Assembly: GCF_000205165.1 (NCBI RefSeq)
Contig: NZ_GL883853.1
Span: 1 to 64,000, forward strand
DNA: 64,000 nt
Source of the DNA: Paraprevotella xylaniphila YIT 11841
Lineage (GTDB): Bacteria > Bacteroidota > Bacteroidia > Bacteroidales > Bacteroidaceae
Reading direction: 5' to 3'
Position numbers and translations under genes: made by a program. Positions within the stretch are counted from its first letter, which is position 1. Each line of letters opens with the position of its first letter. Under the pieces are notes generated by a model, which worked only from the letters and a program-made list of their open reading frames with translations, was not told the DNA's origin and did no database searches. Of this stretch, positions 57,611 to 64,000 are shown one piece after another.

Positions 57611-58342
57611 TTATCCTTTGTTTTCAGCCCATTCGGCCAATTCGTTTAATGAGATTCTGCCCTCGTAGATGGCTTTTCCGAACACTACGGCCGGGATGCC
57701 GGCTTCGTTCAGGCCGATGAGGTCTTGCAGGCAACTGACCCCTCCGCTCGCTATCAGCCCGCAGTCCGGAAACTCTGCCATGACTTTCCGGTAGAGGCCG
57801 GTGGAGGGGCCTTGCAACATGCCGTCCTTGCTGATGTCCGTACAGAGCACATGCCGTACGCTTTCGTCCATGTAACGACGGAGGAAAGGAAGCAACTCCT
57901 GTGTGCTTTCCTCTTTCCAACCGTTGATGGAAATCAGTCCGTCTTTGACGTCTGCGCCCAATATGATATGGTCTGGCCCATATTGCCCGAGCCATCCGAG
58001 GAACAATTCCGGACAGGTGGCCGCCACACTGCCTATCGTGACCAGTGCCGCCCCGCTTTCGAAGGCGATGCGGAGGTCTTCGTCGGCTTTGATGCCGCCA
58101 CCGAAGTCTATTGTCAAGCCGGTGGACGAAGCCAGGCGTTCCAATACTTTATGGTTGACGATATGTTTGGATCGTGCCCCGTCGAGGTCCACGACGTGCA
58201 AACGTTTGAAGCCGTAACTTTCAAATTCCCGCGCCACGGCTACCGGGTCTTCGTTGTAGGTCTTCTGTGTGGCGTAATCTCCTTTGGTCAGCCGTACGCA
58301 TTTGCCGTCTATCAGGTCTATGGCCGGTATCAGTTCGATCAT
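57611..58342 (-). CDS. hisA: phosphoribosylformimino-AICAR-P isomerase
   Basis: 243-residue barrel. Catalytic Asp in [16 protein letters not shown] and in [26 protein letters not shown] binds phosphate. Overlaps hisH by four bases (ATGA). Confidence 0.97.
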   Translation of the reverse strand: MIELIPAIDLIDGKCVRLTKGDYATQKTYNEDPVAVAREFESYGFKRLHVVDLDGARSKHIVNHKVLERLASSTGLTIDFGGGIKADEDLRIAFESGAALVTIGSVAATCPELFLGWLGQYGPDHIILGADVKDGLISINGWKEESTQELLPFLRRYMDESVRHVLCTDISKDGMLQGPSTGLYRKVMAEFPDCGLIASGGVSCLQDLIGLNEAGIPAVVFGKAIYEGRISLNELAEWAENKG

Positions 58343-58935
58343 ACTGTCAAATCTAAAAAGTTTTTCAATATGCGTTCACCCACGCTTCCGCTTTTCTCCG
58401 GATGGAATTGCGTGGCGTAGAAATTGTCTTTGTGCAAGGCGGCACTGAACGGCACGACATAGTCGGTCACGGCTATGGTGTACGGGTTGACCGGTACGTA
58501 ATAGCTGTGTACGAAATAAACGAATTCGTCCGTGCCGAAGCCTTTGAACAGCGGGCTGCTTGTACGTGCCAAGGTGTTCCATCCCATGTGGGGCACTTTG
58601 TCTTCGTGCTTTTCCGGACGGAACTTCAGGACTTCCGCGTCGAAAATGCCTAAGCAGTCCGTATCGCTTTCTTCGGAATGGCCGCACATCAGTTGCTGGC
58701 CGATGCAGATGCCCAAAACGGGTTGCTTCAGGTCGCGTATCAGGCGGTCCAATCCCCGCGAACGCAGGTAAGCCATCGTACTGCCGGCTTCTCCTTGTCC
58801 CGGAAAAAGCACGCGGTCGGCTTTCGACAACCGCTCTGCGTCGTCGGTCAGTTCCGGCGTAATCCCCAACCGTTTCAGTGCGTTGGCTACGGAATAAATG
58901 TTTCCTGCATTATACTTTACGATGGCTACATTCAT
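58339..58935 (-). CDS. hisH: imidazole glycerol phosphate synthase glutaminase subunit
   Basis: 198-residue class I glutamine amidotransferase supplying ammonia to HisF. Nucleophile Cys in VLGICIGQQLM; His and Glu in ATQFHPEKSG; oxyanion PGQGE region near residue 50. First gene of the operon hisH-hisA-hisF-hisIE-ftsE-lysC-lysA-GT. The remaining his genes (hisG, D, C, B) are not in this window. Confidence 0.96.
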   Translation of the reverse strand: MNVAIVKYNAGNIYSVANALKRLGITPELTDDAERLSKADRVLFPGQGEAGSTMAYLRSRGLDRLIRDLKQPVLGICIGQQLMCGHSEESDTDCLGIFDAEVLKFRPEKHEDKVPHMGWNTLARTSSPLFKGFGTDEFVYFVHSYYVPVNPYTIAVTDYVVPFSAALHKDNFYATQFHPEKSGSVGERILKNFLDLTV

Positions 58936-58968
58936 CTTTTAATATGCTCTGTCTTTTTTTGATGTCTG

Positions 58969-58976
58969 CAAATATA
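58969..58976 (-). promoter_or_regulatory. TAnnTTTG promoter for the his-lys operon
   Basis: TATATTTG on the minus strand, 34 bases before the hisH ATG. No leader peptide or attenuator fits in this short leader. Confidence 0.65.
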
Positions 58977-59062
58977 CTAATTTTAGTTGACAGACGGGAT
59001 AAAGTAACATGAAAAAACGTATTTTGCTTACATTTCGTTGCTTTTTTGTGACAAACTGCATG

Positions 59063-60595
59063 CTACTTGTTCTTTTTCAGGAACAGATTATGCGTAATGA
59101 CATCGGGCAGCTCTTCGGCATAATGCGTTACCATAATCATGGTCTTGTCTTTTCGTCGGCAAAAAGCCGAAATAATCTCACGTGTCAACTGACGGTTACG
59201 GTCGTCCAAGCCGTGCAATGGCTCGTCTAAGATTAGCAGCTCCGGGTCTTTGACGAATGCGCGGGCCAACAGGCAGAGCCGTTGCTCTCCGCTGGAGAGT
59301 TTCAGGAAAGTACGGTCTTTCAGTCCGGCGATGCCGAAAATGTCCATCCACCATTCGCAGACGGCCCGTTGGTCCGGACGAGGATGCACGTAAAGCCCTA
59401 CGGAGTCGTTCAGTCCGCTGGCTACGATGTCTATGGCCGGGAGGTCTTTCAGGTATGCACGGTGCATTTCCGGACTGACGTAACCGATATGCCGTTTGAT
59501 GTCCCAAATGCTCTCTCCCGAACCTCGTTTCCGTCCGAACAGTTCGATGTCGCAGGCGTAGCTTTGCGGATTGTCGGCACATACCAGACTGAGGAGGGTG
59601 GATTTCCCGGCACCGTTTTCACCGCCCAAAGCCCATTTCTCGTTTTGCTTCACCGTCCAGTCCAAGTCTTTCAGGATGGTGCGCTGTCCGTAACGGATGC
59701 TCACGTGGTTGAACCGCAGCATGCAACCCTCCGTGTCCGTGGTGGTCAGGCGGTTTTCTTTCTCAGGCAATGTTAGGATGCGGGCGGCTTTGCCTTCTTC
59801 GAGCACACGTACCGGGATGCGAGGGCGTTGTCCGATGTATTCCGTACGCGGTACTTTGGGCAGGATGTCCAGATGTTCCACCGGAATGACATGGGTGATG
59901 AATTCCGGAATGTCATCGGTCTTCGACAGGACCAATATGGTTTGCAGGTCCGTTTCGCGGATCAGCGTTTGGAGTAGTCCGGCCAGTTGCTCCCGCGTCT
60001 GTGCATCCAGCCCGATGAAAGGATTGTCCATAATCAAAAGCCTCGGGCCGGAAAGCAACGTTTTGGTGAGTTGGAACTTCCGTAACTCTCCGCTAGACAA
60101 GGTAATGATATATTTATCCAACAGGGTGGAGAGGTGGAACATCTCATAAAGTTTGTCCCGCAACATCATGCGCCGCTCGTGCATCTGTCGCTTTCCCTCT
60201 TCGTCCATGCCGTACCCCGTAGTGTTTTCGGCTGCGGTGAAAGCCTCCTCCAACATTTGTCCGGCGGTCGGGGTCTTCTCGTCGATGTCGTGTTGGTTCC
60301 AACGTTGTTGGTAGTAGTAACTGCCGTCGCTGTCTCCGTAAGAATCGCGGAAAGTGATATATTTGATATTTTCGCTGACCAGTTTCAACGGCGAGGGGGA
60401 AAAGTCGTAACGGACTCCGTTCAACAGGAGCGGATAGCGTCCGGTGATGATGTCCACCAGTCGTGATTTGCCGCTCCCGTTGGCTCCAACGATGGCCACT
60501 TGTTCCCCGGATGCGATAGCCAAGTTTACCGGATGGTTCATGCGGTAAAGCGGATGACGGGGTACCCCGTCCGTGATTTCAATGATGTGTTGCAT
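59063..60595 (-). CDS. ABC protein with two ATPase domains (ModF-like)
   Basis: 510 residues with two nucleotide-binding domains and no membrane segments. First: VGANGSGKSRLVDI, signature LSSGELRKF, LLIMDNPFIGLD; second: GGENGAGKSTLLSL, LSSGEQRLC, LLILDEPLHGLD. This is the ModF/PhrA type, found with or without molybdate transport; no mod genes are nearby. Cytosolic. The gene starts 10 bases after ruvC and is the last of DUF4286-ruvC-ABC. Confidence 0.88.
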   Translation of the reverse strand: MQHIIEITDGVPRHPLYRMNHPVNLAIASGEQVAIVGANGSGKSRLVDIITGRYPLLLNGVRYDFSPSPLKLVSENIKYITFRDSYGDSDGSYYYQQRWNQHDIDEKTPTAGQMLEEAFTAAENTTGYGMDEEGKRQMHERRMMLRDKLYEMFHLSTLLDKYIITLSSGELRKFQLTKTLLSGPRLLIMDNPFIGLDAQTREQLAGLLQTLIRETDLQTILVLSKTDDIPEFITHVIPVEHLDILPKVPRTEYIGQRPRIPVRVLEEGKAARILTLPEKENRLTTTDTEGCMLRFNHVSIRYGQRTILKDLDWTVKQNEKWALGGENGAGKSTLLSLVCADNPQSYACDIELFGRKRGSGESIWDIKRHIGYVSPEMHRAYLKDLPAIDIVASGLNDSVGLYVHPRPDQRAVCEWWMDIFGIAGLKDRTFLKLSSGEQRLCLLARAFVKDPELLILDEPLHGLDDRNRQLTREIISAFCRRKDKTMIMVTHYAEELPDVITHNLFLKKNK

Positions 60596-60605
60596 TGTGT
60601 TCGTG

Positions 60606-61184
60606 TTAAATCTGTCCTTTCACCTTATCCGGATTTTTCCGGATGAAATCTTTCCAACTGTGGTAAGGCTGGGCCACGGCCGGCTTCCCCATCTGTAGGA
60701 AATGGCAGTAGGCGGCAGCCAGTCCGTCGGTGGCATCCATATACGGCAGCATGTCTTCCTCGCGGATATGGAGCATACGGGTCAGCATGCCTGCCACTTG
60801 TTCTTTGCTGGCCTGCCCGTTTCCGGTGATGGCCATTTTGATTTTGAGCGGCGCATATTCGGTGATGGGGATGTCGCGGTGGATAGCCGCCGCAATGGCC
60901 ACGCCCTGTGCGCGCCCCAATTTCAGCATGCTCTGCACGTTTTTGCCGAAGAAAGGCGCTTCGATGGCCATTTCGTCCGGCAGGTATGATTCGATGATGC
61001 CTGTCACCCTTTCGAATATCCGGCCGAGTTTCAAGTAAGGTCCGGTATATTTGCGCAGGTCGATGATGCCCATGGTTTCCATGACCGCCTTGTTCCCGGT
61101 TACACGTAGCACGCCGTATCCCATGAGGTTCGTGCCCGGGTCTATGCCCAGGATTATCTTTTCGCTGTTCTGCTTGTCCGTCAT
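60606..61184 (-). CDS. ruvC: Holliday junction resolvase RuvC
   Basis: 192 residues. Catalytic acids: Asp in [14 protein letters not shown], Glu in [10 protein letters not shown], Asp in [13 protein letters not shown]. Cleaves four-way junctions with RuvAB (not here). Second gene of its operon. Confidence 0.96.
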   Translation of the reverse strand: MTDKQNSEKIILGIDPGTNLMGYGVLRVTGNKAVMETMGIIDLRKYTGPYLKLGRIFERVTGIIESYLPDEMAIEAPFFGKNVQSMLKLGRAQGVAIAAAIHRDIPITEYAPLKIKMAITGNGQASKEQVAGMLTRMLHIREEDMLPYMDATDGLAAAYCHFLQMGKPAVAQPYHSWKDFIRKNPDKVKGQI

Positions 61185-61187
61185 GAA

Positions 61188-61499
61188 TCAGTGTTCCTCT
61201 ATGACTTCCATTAAAGTGGTGAACCCGGCAGCCTTGTCTTTGAATATCTTCTGCATTTCCTGGAAGAGCTTTTCGCCGTGCTTGACATACCATTCGTGCA
61301 GCCGTGCCGAACTTTCCACCTCGAATTGCAAGGAAAAGCATTCGGAATCTTCATCGTGGTGGGACAGGATCTTGCACAGCCTTGGCTTGTCCAAAAAGCC
61401 GGAAGCCAATGCCTGCGGGATATAGACTTGATGAATCCAGATGACAAAGTTCCGGGCATCGTCGAAAGTCACGTGATAAGTCGTATTGTAAACCAACAT
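61188..61499 (-). CDS. DUF4286 family protein
   Basis: 103-residue small cytosolic protein, alpha/beta ferredoxin-like in appearance (MLVYNTTYHVTFDDARNFVIW). A DUF4286 homolog beside ruvC is common in Bacteroidetes; no function is known. Starts the operon, with a promoter 25 bases upstream. Confidence 0.88.
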   Translation of the reverse strand: MLVYNTTYHVTFDDARNFVIWIHQVYIPQALASGFLDKPRLCKILSHHDEDSECFSLQFEVESSARLHEWYVKHGEKLFQEMQKIFKDKAAGFTTLMEVIEEH

Positions 61500-61523
61500 G
61501 TTTTCTAAGTTTTATTGAGTTTG

Positions 61524-61531
61524 CAAAGTTA
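61524..61531 (-). promoter_or_regulatory. TAnnTTTG promoter for the DUF4286-ruvC operon
   Basis: TAACTTTG on the minus strand, 25 bases before the ATG at 61499. Confidence 0.65.
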
Positions 61532-61604
61532 CGAAAAAGGCGGTTGATGTGCTAATAATTCCTATTTTTTCGTGGAATACCTACCTTATTTTAAATAAAG
61601 GACC

Positions 61605-61612
61605 TATTTTTG
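61605..61612 (+). promoter_or_regulatory. TAnnTTTG promoter for the DUF1573 gene
   Basis: TATTTTTG, 25 bases before the ATG at 61637; divergent from the previous promoter. Confidence 0.65.
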
Positions 61613-61636
61613 CAGTGATTTTAATAGAAGAAGGAT

Positions 61637-62089
61637 ATGAAAAAGTTTATAGCATGGTCTTTGCTGTGCATGTTGGGAGGCGTTCCGGTCTCGGCGCAAA
61701 AGACGGAAGGGAGTGCCTTGGTGGCTGCACAGGAGACAAAGTCCGACGTGAAGGAAGCCAGTATCGTGTTCGACAAGACAACCCAGGATTTGGGAACCTT
61801 TTCGGAAGACGACCCGATCGTGAAATGTACGTTTACGTTTACCAATGAGGGGAATGCCCCGTTGGTGATTCATCAGGCTATCGCTTCATGCGGATGCACG
61901 GTACCCACTTATACCCGGATGCCGGTAAAACCCGGGGAGAAGGGCAAGATGGAGGTGACGTACAACGGCAGTGGAAAATATCCGGGGCGGTTCAAGAAAA
62001 GCATTACGGTGCGTACCAATGCCAAGGAACCTATGGTGAAATTGTATATTACCGGTGTAATGACAGCTTCCGAAAAAGATAAGAAATAA
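61637..62089 (+). CDS. DUF1573 domain periplasmic protein
   Basis: 150 residues: signal peptide to about VSAQ (residue 21), then an Ig-like DUF1573 domain (TQDLGTFSEDDPIVKCTFTF, GNAPLVIHQAIASCGCTVPTY, GKYPGRFKKSITVRTNAKEP). Probably periplasmic; related to ASPM/hydin-type Ig folds. Function unknown. The HAD gene starts 4 bases later. Confidence 0.9.
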   Translation: MKKFIAWSLLCMLGGVPVSAQKTEGSALVAAQETKSDVKEASIVFDKTTQDLGTFSEDDPIVKCTFTFTNEGNAPLVIHQAIASCGCTVPTYTRMPVKPGEKGKMEVTYNGSGKYPGRFKKSITVRTNAKEPMVKLYITGVMTASEKDKK

Positions 62090-62093
62090 GCCG

Positions 62094-62885
62094 ATGGGAA
62101 AGATAAAAGCGGTATTTTTCGATATAGACGGGACGTTGGTCTCTTTTAAGACCCATCGCATTCCCCCATCCACCCTTGATGCCGTGGCCGCCCTTCGCAG
62201 CCGTGGCATCAAAGTTTATATAGCTACGGGGCGTCCGGTTCCCTTTATCGACAATTTGGGTGAATTGGAGTACGACGGCATGATTACCGTGACGGGTGCT
62301 CATTGTTTTACGAGCGGCGGAGAAGTGATTTATCATCAGTCGGTTTCAGCGGAGAGCGTGGGGCGTGTCGTGGGGCACCTGACACACGGGGCAGACGCAT
62401 ATCCTGTTATATTTGTTTGCAGCGATGAGATGTTCATTACAGAACTTAACGAAGATGTCGATGCGGTGGCCCGTTTGTTGGACATCAAAATGCCGCCCGT
62501 TCGTCCGGCTTCGTATGCCTGCGGAAAAGATGTCTTGCAACTCATTTCTTTCTTCAAAGCTGACCGTGAACCGCATTTCATGTCTGCGTTGATGCCCGAC
62601 TGCACTTCCATGCGTTGGCATCCTTTCTTCACGGATGTCATTGCCGGGGGAGTGGACAAGAGTGTCGGCATAGACAAAGTGCTGGCATACGAGGGGCTTT
62701 CGTTGGACGAAGCCATGGCGTTTGGCGATGGGGGGAATGATATGGCTATGCTGTCCCACGTTCCATGCGGGATAGCCATGGGAAACGCGTGCAAAGAGTT
62801 GAAGGAGGTTGCGGCGTACGTGACGGCTTCTGTGGATGAGGATGGCGTGGCAAGGGCATTGCGTCATTTTGGCTTGATAAATTGA
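62094..62885 (+). CDS. Cof-type HAD-IIB phosphatase
   Basis: 263 residues. HAD motif I FFDIDGTLVSF, motif II ATGRP, cap of the IIB kind in the middle, motif IV FGDGGNDMAMLSHVPCGIAMGNA. Likely a sugar-phosphate or related phosphatase in the cytosol; substrate unknown. Confidence 0.9.
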   Translation: MGKIKAVFFDIDGTLVSFKTHRIPPSTLDAVAALRSRGIKVYIATGRPVPFIDNLGELEYDGMITVTGAHCFTSGGEVIYHQSVSAESVGRVVGHLTHGADAYPVIFVCSDEMFITELNEDVDAVARLLDIKMPPVRPASYACGKDVLQLISFFKADREPHFMSALMPDCTSMRWHPFFTDVIAGGVDKSVGIDKVLAYEGLSLDEAMAFGDGGNDMAMLSHVPCGIAMGNACKELKEVAAYVTASVDEDGVARALRHFGLIN

Positions 62886-62935
62886 TTTTAAGAAACGTTC
62901 CGTGGCTTTTATGGGGATGAGTTGCACTTCTTTCC

Positions 62936-62972
62936 TGTGCTCCCACACAGATTATAGTTGTGTGGGAGCACA
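62936..62972. repeat. perfect 14-bp inverted repeat
   Basis: TGTGCTCCCACACA at 62936-62949 and its complement at 62959-62972, nine bases apart. There is no T run after it on the plus strand, so it may be an RNA hairpin at the end of the HAD transcript or a protein-binding site ahead of the fasciclin gene. Confidence 0.6.
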
Positions 62973-63041
62973 AAAGTGTTAAAAATTGAAGTTTTTCTTC
63001 TTTTTTTGACTGGAATAATTCGTATTATTAAATACTTTTTG

Positions 63042-63049
63042 TAAATTTG
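63042..63049 (+). promoter_or_regulatory. TAnnTTTG promoter for the fasciclin-domain gene
   Basis: TAAATTTG, 44 bases before the ATG at 63093. Confidence 0.6.
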
Positions 63050-63092
63050 CCTCCATAATAATTCCTAATTTCGTTCTAATTTTATTAAATGT

Positions 63093-64000
63093 ATGAAAAA
63101 ACAAATCAAGCGATGGTTAACCGTATGCAGTGCCTTCTTCGTGGTCGGGCAGTCGGTTTTCTTGTCCGGTTGTAATGATGACTTGCCTTCTGCGAGTTAT
63201 TATACTTTTACGGGTGAAATGATGAGTGATTATTTGAAGTCCCGTGAGGATTTCAGTTTGTTCACACGTATCGTGGAGCGTGCAGGGCAAATGGACTTTT
63301 TGGCGAGCCGTGGCGGGCGCACTTTGTTTCCGCCGGTAAACTCCGGTGTGGAAGATTTTTTGAAGGAGTATGGTTATGCTTCCGTGGAGGACATTCCGGA
63401 GGCTTATTGCGACACACTTGTGAAAGCCTGCATGATAGACAACTCGATAGTTTATACATATAACCTGGCGGAGACATCGCAGCAGAAGAATGAACTGGAT
63501 TTGCCTTTGGTGATTCAGACCACGGGCGATACGGTTGATGCCAATGGCATGGTGTTGAGTATTGTGAACCGTAGGGCTGCTATTATCAATGAGTTGAAGA
63601 ATGACTCGGTGGAAAACGGCGTGTGTCATCCGGTGAGCAAAGTGCTTGTCCCAAGTACCAGTTTGGGGGCTTCCTTGCTCGAAGAGAACAAAGCTGACTT
63701 TACCATTTATTATGAGGCACTCCGCCGTACAGGTCTGTTGGATTCCTTGTCGGAATACCGAGATGATGATTACGAGGCGGAAAAGGCGAGTTTTCCCGAG
63801 TTCCTGTACAATCAAAAGCCAGGGAATTATACCTATACCTTGAAACGTCCGGACCACCGTTACTCGGGCTTTACTTTGTTCATTGTGCCAGACCGCGTGC
63901 TGTACGAGAAATATGCGAATCTTTTCAGCGAGGGCATGTCGATGGAGCAAAAGATAGATGCCTTGTACGAATTGGCCGTCGAAAAATATAATGATAACCA
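63093..64000 (+). CDS. fasciclin-domain lipoprotein, 3' end cut by window
   Basis: 302 residues visible. Lipoprotein leader with lipobox VFLSGC (about residue 28), then a fasciclin/FAS1-like domain (FSLFTRIVERAGQMDFLASRGG, TLFPPVNSGVEDFLKEYGY), a cell-adhesion fold. In Bacteroidetes such lipoproteins often precede SusC/SusD-type outer-membrane pairs, which would be beyond the window. The gene continues past the end. Adhesion is the likely role by homology; ligand unknown. Confidence 0.85.
   Translation, partial: MKKQIKRWLTVCSAFFVVGQSVFLSGCNDDLPSASYYTFTGEMMSDYLKSREDFSLFTRIVERAGQMDFLASRGGRTLFPPVNSGVEDFLKEYGYASVEDIPEAYCDTLVKACMIDNSIVYTYNLAETSQQKNELDLPLVIQTTGDTVDANGMVLSIVNRRAAIINELKNDSVENGVCHPVSKVLVPSTSLGASLLEENKADFTIYYEALRRTGLLDSLSEYRDDDYEAEKASFPEFLYNQKPGNYTYTLKRPDHRYSGFTLFIVPDRVLYEKYANLFSEGMSMEQKIDALYELAVEKYNDN

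Overview
The window looks like chromosomal DNA of a member of the order Bacteroidales (Bacteroidetes). Evidence: many start regions carry the Bacteroidetes -7 promoter box TAnnTTTG; the ATP synthase genes run atpD-C-B-E-F-H-A-G with a signal-peptide-bearing subunit a; glutamine synthetase is the type III form; there are many SPII lipoproteins, DUF2807/GIN, DUF4286 and DUF1573 proteins; and a giant secreted protein ends in a type IX secretion sorting domain. I cannot name the genus. No rRNA, tRNA, CRISPR array, transposase or phage gene was seen. Most of the window is ordinary core genome.

Layout. 1-5.7 kb: the end-clipped gene of a C10 cysteine peptidase, an unknown acidic protein, a cysteine desulfidase-like enzyme, a GH30 glycosidase and a small periplasmic protein. 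5.9-12.7 kb (minus): the complete F1Fo ATP synthase operon, divergent from a LysR regulator. 14-15.6 kb: a lipoprotein and pncB. 15.6-21.7 kb: a structured RNA element followed by a 1793-residue secreted repeat protein. 22-25 kb: MATE pump with a structured leader, nitroreductase, EamA transporter. 25-32 kb (minus): two GIN-domain lipoproteins, glnN and the agmatine-to-putrescine pair aguB/aguA. 32-35 kb: fetAB-like exporter, Nif3-like protein and a coiled-coil zinc-ribbon protein. 35.4-37.3 kb: a second copy of the RNA element, a secreted protein and a frameshifted small gene. 37-44 kb: HsdR-N-like nuclease domain, AMP nucleosidase, holA, an AT-rich repeat-filled regulatory region ahead of an XRE regulator, pyrK-pyrD, and small proteins. 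44-50 kb: MFS, pheS, a DUF4348-like lipoprotein, murB, MBL hydrolase. 50-59 kb (minus): MATE pump, then an operon hisH-hisA-hisF-hisIE-ftsE-lysC-lysA-glycosyltransferase. 59-64 kb: double-ATPase protein, ruvC, DUF4286, then DUF1573, a HAD phosphatase and a fasciclin-domain lipoprotein cut by the window end.

The most unusual content is non-coding. (1) Two homologous elements of about 275-295 nt (15849-16143 and 35929-36203) look like copies of a structured RNA: both end in an intrinsic terminator, share a possible loop-to-upstream pairing, and keep variable hairpins through compensatory change; each lies just upstream of a secreted-protein gene. (2) Four palindromic intergenic repeats (about 5.7, 21.8, 35.7 and 49.9 kb) are built from the same short modules in different orientations. 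(3) The region before the XRE gene carries repeated TTTATGTTT and TTTGTAAAC words, one overlapping the promoter. (4) The pyrK promoter is duplicated in tandem exactly 88 bp apart.
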